From assembly GCA_023375785.1 (NCBI GenBank), contig SZWC01000562.1, positions 249,015 through 313,014 on the forward strand: a DNA stretch of 64,000 nucleotides, in the 5' to 3' direction. This document shows, one piece after another, positions 1 through 10,472 of this stretch. Positions within the stretch are counted from its first letter, which is position 1; each line of letters opens with the position of its first letter. Source of the stretch: Penium margaritaceum. Lineage: Eukaryota > Streptophyta > Zygnematophyceae > Desmidiales > Peniaceae. The position numbers and the translations under genes are program-made. Below the pieces are notes generated by a model. It searched no databases. It was not told the origin of the DNA and saw only the letters and a list, made by a program, of their open reading frames with translations.

Positions 1-3000
1 AGTTGTCCTGATGTCCATCTGGTGTATTTCCAAGTTCTTTGCGGCTGCAATGCCAAGGAGAGAGCGGATGGAGGCAAAGGTCACGACGGGCGCGAACGTC
101 TCATCGTACTCGGAGCCCGGGCGTTGAGAGAACCCCTTAGCCACTACCCTTGCCTTGAACTTGTCGATGCTACTGTCTTACTTCTTTTTCACTCGGAGGA
201 CCCAGTTGGATCCCACCACGTGGGCCTTGTTGGGTCTATCCACTAGCACCCACGTGCCATTCTCGGCAATGGATGCGAGCTCGCTATCCACTACCTCCTT
301 CCACTTGGCTGCATCTGGGCCATTCATCGCCTCCGCCACCGTGGATGGCTCTCCTTGAGCCATGCACGACCAGCTAAGCCCGGTCCAATCATCCTCATAT
401 CGCAAAGGTGCTCTCTTTGGTCACAAACTGCGCTGGGGTAGTGGTGCGGCTTCTTGCTTTGGTGCTGGTGCTTACACAGGTGGTAGTTTGTCGTCGTTGT
501 TGTTGTCCTCGTCATCAGAAGAGTCGTCAAACTCCAAGTCAGGCTCGGAAGCCCCGGACGCCTCGGTATCCCCATCCTTGTCAAATGCTACATCATCCTC
601 CACAGCTGCGCTGCCATTCCCACCACCTACTGGCAAAGCGAGCCAGTTGTCGGGTGCTTGGTCTCCAGACTCAAGGAACACTATCCACTCTCCCGCTTTG
701 GGAGCGAGGATCGGGTCCAGCAGTTCTCCCTTTCCAAGGGTGTGTTCGTCAAACACAACGTCGCGGCTCCTCACGAGCTTGCCTGCTGCCTGGTCCCAAA
801 GCCGATAGGTTTTGTGTGATGTGTTGTACCCAACCATGTCACACTTCCTGGAACGTGCGTCAAGCTTGCCTCCACCTTCTCCCGACTGGATCTTCACCCA
901 TGCAATTGACCCGAACACCTTCAGATGAGATGCGTTGGGTTTCTTTCCCGACCATGGTTATTATGGGGTCTTCATCTGCTTGTCCTGCTCCTTTCCACGC
1001 TTCTGTAAGGTGGTTGCTGGTGTGAGATTCAAGAGGTAGCAGACCGTTGTTGCTGCTTCTGCCCAAAAACGAGGTGGGAGCTTGGCGTCGAAGAGCATGC
1101 TTCGCACCATGCCGAGTAGGGTCTGGTTCATCCTCTCGGCAACGCTGTTGCTTTGGGGGTTGGAAGGGGTGGTTTGCTTGTGGCGGATGCCATGATGCTT
1201 GAGTCAAGGCTTGCATGCCTCGTACTCACCCCCGTTGTCACTTCGAAGCGTCTTCTCTTTCTTGGACGCTTGCCGCTCCACCATGGCGACGAACTCGAGG
1301 AGCTTCTCCTTGACCTCTCCCTGTGTTTTGAGGAAGTAGATCCACAACTTGCGGCTGTGGTCGTCAATGAAGGTCAGGAAGTACTTGCTTCCTCTGTTAG
1401 ACAGTGTGCGGAAGGGTCCACACACGTCACTGTGTATCAGTTCTAAGACGTGCTCCGCTTGTTGACCTCCTCTCCCAAACGGCTTCTTCTTTGCCTTCGC
1501 TTGGAGGCATGGTTCACACAATGCACACCCTCCGCCATGCTTCATGGTGCACCCTTCCATTCTGCGGACTACCTCTTGCTCGTGCATCTTGTGTAGCGTG
1601 CTGTTGGCCACATGGCCAAATCACCGGTGCCACAGCTCAGCGTCAGTGTCCTTGGTTGATGTGGCGGCCGCAGAGGTTGCCGGCGGTACATCCTTTGGCT
1701 CCGGTGCCACGGTCTTTGTGGCACATGCGAGTCCCTCATCCAACGCCTTGGTGACTTTGGTTTGAAGCACGTAGAGGCCGTCGACTCTTGGAACTTGAAG
1801 CATGAGGTCGTCTTTGGTGTACAAAATCTGGATGTCCTCGTTATTGAGGACCACCACTTCCTTGTTGGTGAACACCACTGTCATGTTGTTGTTGGTGATT
1901 TGTGACACGGACAACAGGTTGACTGTGAAGGAGGGCATGTACCCCACCTTTTGAAGGTTGACCGCCTTCTCTGCACCATTCACGTTGAACGTGATCACCT
2001 TGTCCCCTTCGCCCATGACTTGGACAACACCGCCGTTTGCACACTTGATGCGCATGACAGATTTGGCCATGGAGACAAATCCACCCTTCTCTTTTGATGA
2101 GTAGTAGTTGGTGCTCGAGTCAAGGGCGAATGCCCTGGGCCTAAGGATCGCTGCTTCCTTCATGGGCAGCCCCCTAGCCATCATGTTGGTGAGCTCCTTC
2201 TTCTCCTTTCCACCTTTGCTCCCGCCTTCTTTCTTGGGACTACGGCAGTCACTAGCCTAGTGTCCAGCCTTGCCATAGTTGTGACAGTTGCCGGGCTTCT
2301 TGGAACTCTTCCTGCCACCATTGCCTTTCCCTCCACCGCCACCGCTTCCGCTGTTGCCTTGACTGGAGCGAGAGCTTGCACCTTGTCCACCAAAGCGAGA
2401 GGCATAGGCTGAGATTTTTGCCTCACTGCCACTGCGTCGCATGGACTCGTTGCGGACGTGTTCGGCGACAGCCTTGTATGTCAGATCTGCCTCCTTCCAA
2501 CCGCCAAATACGGTGATCAAAGATCCCCAGCTTTTCGGTAGCGCCATTAGAAGGATCATGGCACACATGTTGGAGTCGAGATTCCATTCCATTTGTTGGA
2601 CCTCTTGCAGCACGTTGTCGAACGACTGGAAAAATGTGGGTATCGATTCTCCTTCGCTCACCCTCATCGACATCAACCGTTGGAAGATGAAGAGTCAGAT
2701 TGCTAAGGCGTCCGATTGATGCCCGCGTGCGAGTTTTGCGTAGGCCTCGACAGCCAACATGCATCCTGTGATGTGGGAGTGTTGAGTCTCGTTGATGGAC
2801 GTCACAAGAATGGCGAGAGCCATGTTGTTCTTCATCGTCCATGCTGCAAGGTCAGCCGCATGCGTCGTCACCGTCGCATCGGCTGGTGCTTTCTCGATCC
2901 CTTTTAGGATGTCGAGGTAGCCACGCACGTTTATGAAAATCTCAAACTTCCATTTCCACAAGGGAAATCCTGTCCCCGTGAATTTGGACATACCCGCCTC

Positions 3001-3027
3001 AAGGCGGGCTTGACTCGGATCCGCCAT
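1..3027 (-). pseudogene. copia copy A gag-pol (partial, nonsense-riddled)
   Basis: Would encode the polyprotein that packages, cleaves, integrates and reverse-transcribes the element. The start at 3027 (MADPSQARLE) matches that of copy B. Gag runs from about 3027 to 2200, with a zinc knuckle near 2270 whose second Cys is Tyr (CHNY). Protease is near 2100, with DSS in place of DSG. The integrase zinc and core region (HSDVCGP, FIDDHS, SDNGGEY) lies at 1611-1204. Its C-terminal part is at 918-472 and RT begins at 405. The whole stretch stays in one reading frame with no frameshift. It is broken by stops at 2695, 2257, 1621, 1204, 961, 958, 472 and 178 (lowest coordinate of each codon). A dead copy; the family assignment is secure. 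Confidence 0.9.
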
Positions 3028-3072
3028 TTCCTGTGGTTGCTTGTCTTCTCTGCTTTGCTGCTACTCTGCTTC

Positions 3073-3341
3073 GTTGAGGCCGATGAGGCTACTGACTGCA
3101 ACCGTTGTCAAAAGGTGCAGTTGATTTCGTTGCATACCCCTCCCACCGATGATCACCTAAGGTGATGGTGCCGTCGTGAGAGAACGGACTCGGGGTCGTA
3201 CCACCTTGTAAAAAAGGGTAGAGCTTAATCCCGTTGGGGCTCGAGGGTCTTGTCCAACATGGACAGAGCGATTCCTCGTCCCCTAGTCCGCCACGTGCGC
3301 GCACCCTACCTGAAGAAGCCGATGGAGCCGATGGAGCAGAT
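3073..3341 (-). repeat. copia leader unit (single copy in element A)
   Basis: Homologous to the two 277-bp units upstream of gag in copy B (14767-15043 and 15256-15532). It is bounded by GAGGCCGATGAG-type and GATGGAGCC-type triplet repeats. On the minus strand it carries an open frame (RARGGLGDEE..., CPCWTRPSSP) that is conserved in all three units. An extra A near 3113 shifts the frame in this copy. Confidence 0.75.
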
Positions 3342-3588
3342 TGAGCCGTCCGATGGTCGTGTCCCTGTTCTACCTGTGCACCTTGCAAGACCACGTGCTA
3401 GTCGGTCTTGGAAGCGTGCCTTAGAACCAGAAGTGTGGGCCCATAACCATTTGTCAATGCGCCGGATAGCAACGGTCTAGATAACGGGTCCCGACATGGG
3501 AGGCCGCCAACCGCTCTTGGTATTGCAACCAAGTTAACATATCACCCTCGAACGAGAGATCCACACTTTAGGTTCGTTTGGTTTGCAA

Positions 3589-3647
3589 CCTCACAAAGTC
3601 CGCATGTTGGTCTTTACTGTCTACCTTTGGTTGGACACTTTGTGAGG
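3589..3647. other. inverted repeat / stem-loop
   Basis: CCTCACAAAGTCC at 3589-3601 pairs with GGACACTTTGTGAGG at 3633-3647, with one bulged dinucleotide and a loop of about 31 nt. It lies in the leader between the copia LTR and the leader unit. No function is assigned. The rest of 3342-3870 shows nothing I recognise. Confidence 0.5.
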
Positions 3648-3869
3648 AGTCTCAAAGGCAAGAACTGTAAATGGATGCATGCAAGGCACAGGCTTTTATA
3701 CTTGCAGAGCTTTGCTAAAGTTTCTGCTTGTAGTGGCTCCACTGAAGCCAACCTCAACCTACAGTACTACTTGGCGCGTCCATAGACCGCCAAGTGTCAT
3801 CCTCAAGGCAGGCTCTAGTAAGCTTCCTAGAAGCTTCCTGTCCCAGTTTTGGCCACAAAGAAAATTGCG

Positions 3870-3935
3870 GCCGTCGTGGGGGTTGAACTCGCGACCTTTC
3901 GTATGAGACTCCGACGCCTATTCAACCAAGCCAAA
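3870..3935 (-). other. tRNA-Met-like sequence (A and B boxes), possible SINE head or leader insertion
   Basis: On the minus strand an A-box-like TGGCTTGGTTGAATAGGCG (3915-3933) is followed by GTCTCATAC and a B-box-like GGTCGCGAGTTCAACCCCC (3878-3896). Spacing and sequence resemble an elongator tRNA-Met with a CAT anticodon. The stems pair poorly, so it is unlikely to be a working tRNA gene. It lies about 6-10 nt inside the copia LTR, in sense with the element. It could be a tRNA-derived SINE fragment, or tRNA sequence copied into the element next to the primer site. Confidence 0.45.
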
Positions 3936-3940
3936 AGGTA

Positions 3941-4103
3941 TGGTTCCTATGATGAGCCACAGGGGACATACCCATTATGGGTGGTGCATTCCTGGCCCAT
4001 CCCAGAATAGACCAAGGGGACGTACTCCATAGAGTAGTGCATGCCTTGTCTGTATGTGTAGCTAGCCAGCTAGGCAGTGGACAAGGTGTATACAATTTCA
4101 ATA
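3941..4103 (-). repeat. copia copy A 5' LTR
   Basis: About 163 bp, strongly similar to 10252-10411 behind copy B. In element orientation it starts TATTGAAATTG (TGTTGAAATAG in B) and ends ...CATAGGAACCA. The homologous start in copy B follows a purine-rich tract, as a 3' LTR should. A standard TGGTATCAGAGC primer site is not seen next to it. Confidence 0.7.
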
Positions 4104-4321
4104 GAGGAAGAATCTGTGGCAGACCTTTGCTTTGGGGAGCGGGGTAGGGGGACGGGTGGAGTTTGTTAGGATGGCGAGTGCGAGTTCAGGGCTATGTGCC
4201 AGACCTTACATTGTGTGCTCGTGTTACCAGTGGCTCGTGTGGTTTTTGCTCACTCCATTGTGGTGGAGTTCTCAAACTTGCATGTCACATGTAAACTCAC
4301 AGTTTATTGAATGAGATTGAT

Positions 4322-4322
<1 letters not shown>
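4104..4322 (+). mobile_element. 3' end of a non-LTR retrotransposon
   Basis: About 215 bp matching 9835-10053, the last codons and 3' region of the RT element described below. Both copies end at GAGATTGATC. Here the end is followed at once by ATCTATC repeats. The fragment starts exactly where the copia LTR stops, so the rest of this copy may lie on the other side of element A, left of the window. The open frame 4132-4314 is homologous to 3'-terminal sequence of the element. Confidence 0.75.
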
Positions 4323-5288
<966 letters not shown>

Positions 5289-5289
5289 A

Positions 5290-6720
5290 CAGATTCGCGG
5301 CTGGCGGCATTGCAGGGGGCTCTAAAAAAAGCTTCCAAAGGGGGTGGTCACGGACAGCCCAGGTTCCGGGGCCACGTCAGAGTAGGCCTGCCATATCAGC
5401 AGGCCTCCGTGGTCCTGGCGAACCGGTTTTTGCCACATGGCGTGTCTCCGCGGCTGCACACGCCACGTCACCAGGCCGTCCACGTCACCCACACCGTCTG
5501 GACAGCACAGGCCATTGTTCGAAGCGCAAAGGGCATCAGCGGGTAGCCCTTGGAGAGCGCTCCACACCGGGACCACTCCGGCTCCACCACGTGGCACACA
5601 GAGGGAGCGAGTAGAAAAAAAACCCGGTGGACTGCTGACATTAGCATTTCTGGAGGGCCATGGCGGGCCCACTCTGCCTCCATGGTGCATCATTCCGGGC
5701 AAGAGCGGGCCCGTTGGATAGCCCTCGGTGGGAGCTGTCCAACGGGACCACTCCCGCCCTGCCACGTGGCGGGAGTGGGGAGCGAGAGGGGAAAAGAGGG
5801 GATGGCGAGCCCCTCAGGGGGTTGGGGGGCACCCACGACGGGCTGCCGTCCCACGCGTGCCGGCCAGGGGAGTCCACGCAGCAGGCAGCAGCGGGGAGGG
5901 GGCCGTTGCTACTTCCTCTCCCTGTGCTCTTCACCCCAATCCCTCGATCGGGGGGATAGGGGTGGGATGTGGCCAACAGGGGGGTCAAGCGGAAGGCGGG
6001 CGGCGGGAGCGTGACCCAACCGCTGGCCACCCAACGGCGAAGGACGGAGGAAGGGGGGAGGGGCCATGGGGGGGGGCATCTGGCGCATCGACAGCCCAGG
6101 AGACGGCCCCCTGGAGCCGTCGATCGCCGCCATTGACGAGCCAACGGGGGGACAGGGTCCCCCTCTTGCTTCCTCCGCGAGAGGACCCCTAAATCACGGG
6201 GGCCCCAACATTTTCACGAAGTACCCACCCGGAGGTGGTGCTCCCAAAATACCCAAAGGGGGTATTTCTGCAATACCCGGGGTACCCGACAACAACCAAA
6301 CTCCTCCCCTCAGCAAAAACAGTTCCAACGTCACCAATCTTTACACAAAAAAATCAGGAAAAAAAAGCACATAATCCCATTCCAGGGAACCCCCAGGCTC
6401 CTGCCCTCATCGCCATCACCTTCAACAGAAACCCCCCCTCCAACCACCCACAATCGCGCCGGCGGAAGCCCCAGCGGTTGAGTTCAAGGCGGTGGAAAAA
6501 CCGAAACCACCACTGCGGCCAGCTCGCAGCAGATACAAGACGACGGTGAAAGGGCCACATAGTTGGCAAAAGAAACAGGCAGAGATCTGAGCAACACAGC
6601 AGGAGTGGGCACGACGACGGGCGGTAAGCGAGGCGCGACAGCAGGCGGCAGCGGACTTTGTAGAGACGAAGCAAGAGTTACAACAGGAGAGGGGGAGAGG
6701 GGGATGGTAGCCCCACGACG
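5290..6720. other. GC-rich non-coding stretch with imperfect direct repeats and CACGTG boxes
   Basis: No credible gene is seen. A ~70-bp segment near 5535-5600 (TAGCCCTTGGAGAG..., GGGACCACTCC, CCACGTGGC, GGGAGCGAG) recurs near 5718-5790 with the same order of motifs, about 185 bp apart. Each copy carries CCACGTGGC, and further CACGTC sites lie at about 5372-5490. 6225-6290 has several TACCC/GGGTA inverted motifs. It could be the 5' region or promoter of the following ORF1-like frame. Confidence 0.5.
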
Positions 6721-6723
6721 AGT

Positions 6724-7920
6724 ATGGAGGCGGACGGAGAAAAGGTCATACTTGAGAGACAAGGCGAGGAGGACAGAGGGGAGGAGGACGGAGCAAGTAG
6801 GGAAGAGAAAATGGGAGAGACAGGAGGGATACAAGCCAGCGGGGCACCGGCTGAGACTAAGGAGGGGCAGGACCACGGTACAGAGGATGAGACTAGGGAG
6901 GGACGATAGCCTGTCAGGATCGGAAAGGGAAAGGGGAACGGCGAGAAGGCGAGCGGACAGGTAGAGACAAGGGTTGCGGTGGAGAGGGTGGAGGTTGAGT
7001 CCTTAGGGAGGGGCCCGGAGGAGAAAGACGAGGACCTGAGGAAGACAACGGGAGTTGACACAAGCCAAAGTGGAGTAGAAGGAAGGAGCTCGAAAAACCC
7101 ACCTCAACGGGAAGATCGCCGCGACCAACGAGGGTGGATAGAGATGGCGTGGAAACTATGGGAGGAGGTGGTCCTAGCGTGCGGGGCGATGCAAGAGGAC
7201 ACCGGAGACAGGATCCGAGGGCTTTTCCTCCGCTACGACGAGGTCATGGGCTGCCACTTCACCAGCCTCCAGGGTCAGAGGGATGCCCTCCGACATGAAC
7301 AGCAACGGGTCCAGGTGGCGCAGCCAGTGTGAGAATTGCGCATGCAAGAGTTATACAAAGCTACGCGCGAGGTGCAAGCGGTAGTCACAGCCCAGGCAAG
7401 GGGGAGGGAGCATGACAGGCTGGAGGACGAGCGAGCGCGACGGGAGGTCGTAAGGGGATGTGAGACTTTACGCAATGTGGCACTGGGTGTGCTCAATGAG
7501 CAGTAGAGAGGACTTCGGGAACTCGCGGGGGCCCTGACTGTGCAGTGGGCACTGTCTCAGAGAACTAATCACGTGAGTCAGGGTTTGGAGAGCAGAGTAA
7601 CACAATTAGAGGAACGGGGCCTAGTACAAGAAGAGGATGTGGAGATGGCCGAGGGAGAAGACGGGAAGGAGTTGGTGATTAGGACTGGACAGACACGTAG
7701 AAAAATGATGATAGGGCCCATGGAGACTGTATACGGGGGAGATGCTCCGCAATCAAACGAGGGGAGAGGAGGAGAGGAGGAGGATGTAGGGGGGGAGACA
7801 AGCAGGATGGTCCTAAGTGCTAGGGACCATAGCACCCAAGGGAGTGGGGGGAGCGGAGGGAGCAGAGGGAGTGCAGTTGGAGCATGCGGATCAGGAGCAG
7901 GAGGCGACGAGGAGGAGGGG
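6724..7920 (+). pseudogene. ORF1-like coiled-coil protein of a non-LTR element (broken)
   Basis: One frame runs from ATG 6724 to the microsatellite at 7921, interrupted at 6907 (TAG), 7330 (TGA) and 7504 (TAG). The product is charged and rich in Glu/Arg/Gln. A probable coiled coil covers about 7140-7640 (WKLWEEVVLACG, REHDRLEDERARREVV, SRVTQLEERG), and a Gly/Ser-rich acidic tail follows. I see no CCHC knuckle or enzymatic motif. The position directly upstream of an RT suggests an ORF1 or an N-terminal extension, but the link is by position only. The frame upstream and downstream of each stop fits. Confidence 0.5.
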
Positions 7921-8045
<125 letters not shown>

Positions 8046-9877
8046 ATATTGTCGGAGAGGGGGGTGCAACAGGGAGACCCTATCAGCCCCTTCCTCTATG
8101 CTTTGGTATAGCAGGACGCACTAGAGGCAGCATAGGTAGCAATGGGAGGGACGGGCCGGGTGCTGGCGTACTTGGACGACACATACCTGCTAGGCCCAGT
8201 GCAGGAGTTCGAGGCGGCGTTCACAGCGTTGCAGGGAGGATTGGTTGCGGTGGGGATGGAGGTCCAGCCTCGTAAACGCCAGATGTACTTATGGGCGGGG
8301 GTGGACTAGGTGCCGGGGAGCATTGCGGGGGTCCCACGAGCAACGGAGGGGATGGTGATTGTGGGGTGTCCGATTGGGACACAGGAAATCTGTCGAGCGT
8401 GGCTTGACTTTGCAGTACACGAGGTGGAGGAGATATTGGAGACGCTCTTCGACATGCCAGACACCCAGGCCGCATTCAACATCTTGAGGGAGTGTACCAC
8501 TCGCAGGCTTCGACATCTCACGTGGCTGACGCCTCCATCAGAGTGGTGGACCAGTCGGTTGTAGCGATTTGACGAGAAGGTGGGGGATTGCATCCGCCAA
8601 TTGGTGGGACTGGATGAGGTGCAGGGGATCAAAGAGCGGCGGGCAGTGGCCCACGCTCAGCAGCAGGTACGGCACCCGATTTGGCTGGGTGGGCTCGGCT
8701 TAACGGGGGTGGGGGACCTCGCATCCCTCTCGTTTGTATGCAGCCGCCTGTAGTCTTGGCACGCGGTGAAACGTCTCCTCCACCCACAAGGCCGCGAGGA
8801 CACCGGAGAGGGTGAGGGAAGAGGACAGAGACCATGGATGAGGGGGATGTTTACAGAGCTACGAGAGAGGGTGCTGCAAGGATTCCCAGAGGCAATGAAA
8901 GCAAAGGTCCCACAGCTGGCGGAGTGTGAGTGGGGTAGTCCGAAGCGCCTCTTCCAAGACTTGTCAGACGCCGTCTATGAGTGGCAGCTTGGTGAGCTCT
9001 GATCGATGGTGGTAGCGGAGTTGGGAGGAGAGGAGGCACTCCCATAGTTGCAACGACTCACAGCGGTGCAGGGGGAGCACAGCGAGGATTGGCTATTGGC
9101 ACATCCTTGGTCCATCACCGACCGGCTGTACATGGCACCAGAGGACTGGAGAGTGGCGTGGAGGTTTTGCCTTGGGCTCTCCATTGCACACTTGCGCCAT
9201 ACGCCAGCGTGCACGTGTGCAGAGCGGAGCCCTATGTACCCATGCGCACTGCAGCACGCCCTCCACGGTGTCCAGGGAGGGGGCACGAAGGCAGTCCACG
9301 ATGCAGTGATGAGAGAGCTGGCAGCAATAGTACGTGAGAGCAGGATGGGCAGGGTGAATTTTGAGCACATAGGCTTGCTACCAGAGGGGCGTCCGGATAT
9401 CACAAGTTTTGACCCAGCCACGGGTCACACACTTGTGATGGACGTGGTCATCGCCGACCCGCAGCGCTTGAGTCTGGGGAGGAGGTCGGTGGAGCGCCCA
9501 CAAAGGAGAGGAAGTATGGACGATGGCGACGCGAGGCAGAGCGCGACCATATGGAGTTTGTCTTCCCCGCGATGGAGACCTTGGGGGCCTCCTCGCGAGG
9601 CCTTGGCAAGGTATTGCGGACATCATCTGAAGCGGCCAAGCAGAGGTTGGCACGACAAGGAGGTAACGCAGGGGTGTCGGTTCCACTACGCGCCCTCCTC
9701 AACCAGCGCATGGCAGTGGCCCTTCAGCGAGCACAGGCGCAACAGTTGCGACAGCGGGCAGGGGAGCGGGCGGCGGACACGTATCTTGATCACGACATCA
9801 CCAAGGCATGGAGAGTGCTGTACAGGAGGGATGAGGGACCATCTGTGGAAGACCTTCGCTTTGTGGAGCGGGGGTAG
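8046..9877 (+). pseudogene. non-LTR retrotransposon RT with C-terminal PD-(D/E)XK-like endonuclease (5'-truncated)
   Basis: Would copy its own RNA at a nicked target. The preserved RT part starts at GVQQGDPISP (8060-8090) and includes the catalytic AYLDD (8169-8180). A long thumb/linker follows, with conserved LTWLTPP and WLGGLGL. Near 9200-9290 comes a Cys/His cluster (CTCAE...C...H), and then RPDI, LVMDVVIADP (about 9390-9460), KERKYGRW and FVFPAMETLG (about 9500-9580). This series is typical of a restriction-like endonuclease fold with catalytic D and K residues. One frame holds to about 9490, then a 1-nt shift leads to the end at 9877 (TAG). Premature stops are mostly TAG (8109, about 8133, 8307, 8562, about 8751, about 9045), plus TGA at 9000. 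The N-terminal RT motifs are missing. Confidence 0.8.
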
Positions 9878-10053
9878 AGGGACAGGTGGAGTTTTGTCAG
9901 GTTGGCGAGTGCGAGTTCAGGGCTATCTGCCAGACCATACATTGTGTGCTCATGTTACCGGTGGCTTGTGTGTTCTTTGCTAATTCCACTGTGGTGGAGA
10001 TCTCAAATTTGCATGCCACATGTAAATTCACAGTTCATTGAATGAGATTGATC
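8046..10053 (+). mobile_element. 5'-truncated non-LTR retrotransposon with 3' region
   Basis: The coding part is followed by a 3' region (9878-10053) conserved in the fragment at 4104-4322. Both copies end GAATGAGATTGATC. The 5' junction is a TATC microsatellite. The frame after the TAG at 9875 stays open to a TGA at about 10042 in both copies, but the pattern of differences does not clearly argue for coding. 10054-10251 shows nothing I can identify. Confidence 0.75.
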
Positions 10054-10251
10054 TATTCATATTGTTGCTATCCTTCTCCCTCTCACACATGCATTTTGTG
10101 TTGCGGACAGAAAATTCACTCCTGATATACGACCATCTCCCAACATCATTCATTGTTATCTTTTGTGTTATACATAACTCTGTGCATGCCTTGCGTGCAA
10201 CATTCAGTTCTTGTTTGGGGTTACATAGTAATACTATTGTGATCACTTCGC

Positions 10252-10411
10252 TGCCTATGATGAGCCACAGGGGACATACCCATTATGGGCACTGCATTCC
10301 TGGCCCATCTCAGAACAGACCAAGGGGACATACTCCATAGAGCAGTACATGCCTTGTTTGTATGTGTAGCCAGCCAGCTAGGCAGTGGACAAGGTGCATA
10401 CTATTTCAACA
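10252..10411 (-). repeat. copia copy B 3' LTR
   Basis: 160 bp. In element orientation it starts TGTTGAAATAG and ends CATCATAGGCA, with TG...CA ends. It matches the LTR of copy A (3941-4103) and follows the polypurine tract at the end of the B coding region. Confidence 0.75.
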
Positions 10412-10425
10412 AATCTCTCCCTTGC
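10412..10425 (-). promoter_or_regulatory. polypurine tract of copia copy B
   Basis: In element sense AAGGGAGAGATT sits directly before the TGTTG start of the 3' LTR and 48 nt after the RNase H stop codon (10473). This is the expected place for plus-strand priming. Confidence 0.6.
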
Positions 10426-10472
10426 ACCTCTGTCCATCTGTTGCTTAGTGGGCTCCATCAATGCCTTGGGAC

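Larger units (their letters stand above)
1..4103 (-). mobile_element. Ty1/copia retrotransposon copy A (left end outside window)
   Basis: Minus-strand copia element. In element order it has a 5' LTR (3941-4103), a leader with a 277-bp-type unit (3073-3341), gag from 3027, protease, integrase, and the first part of RT, which is cut by position 1. The domain order protease-integrase-RT is the copia order. It aligns along its whole visible length with copy B (10252-15533). The LTR border at 4103 touches the 3' end of a non-LTR element, so A probably inserted into that element. Confidence 0.85.

Noticed and set aside
9878-10044. C-terminal extension of the non-LTR ORF past its TAG
   Set aside because: The frame is open in both copies, but substitutions between them are spread over all codon positions, so I cannot claim coding.
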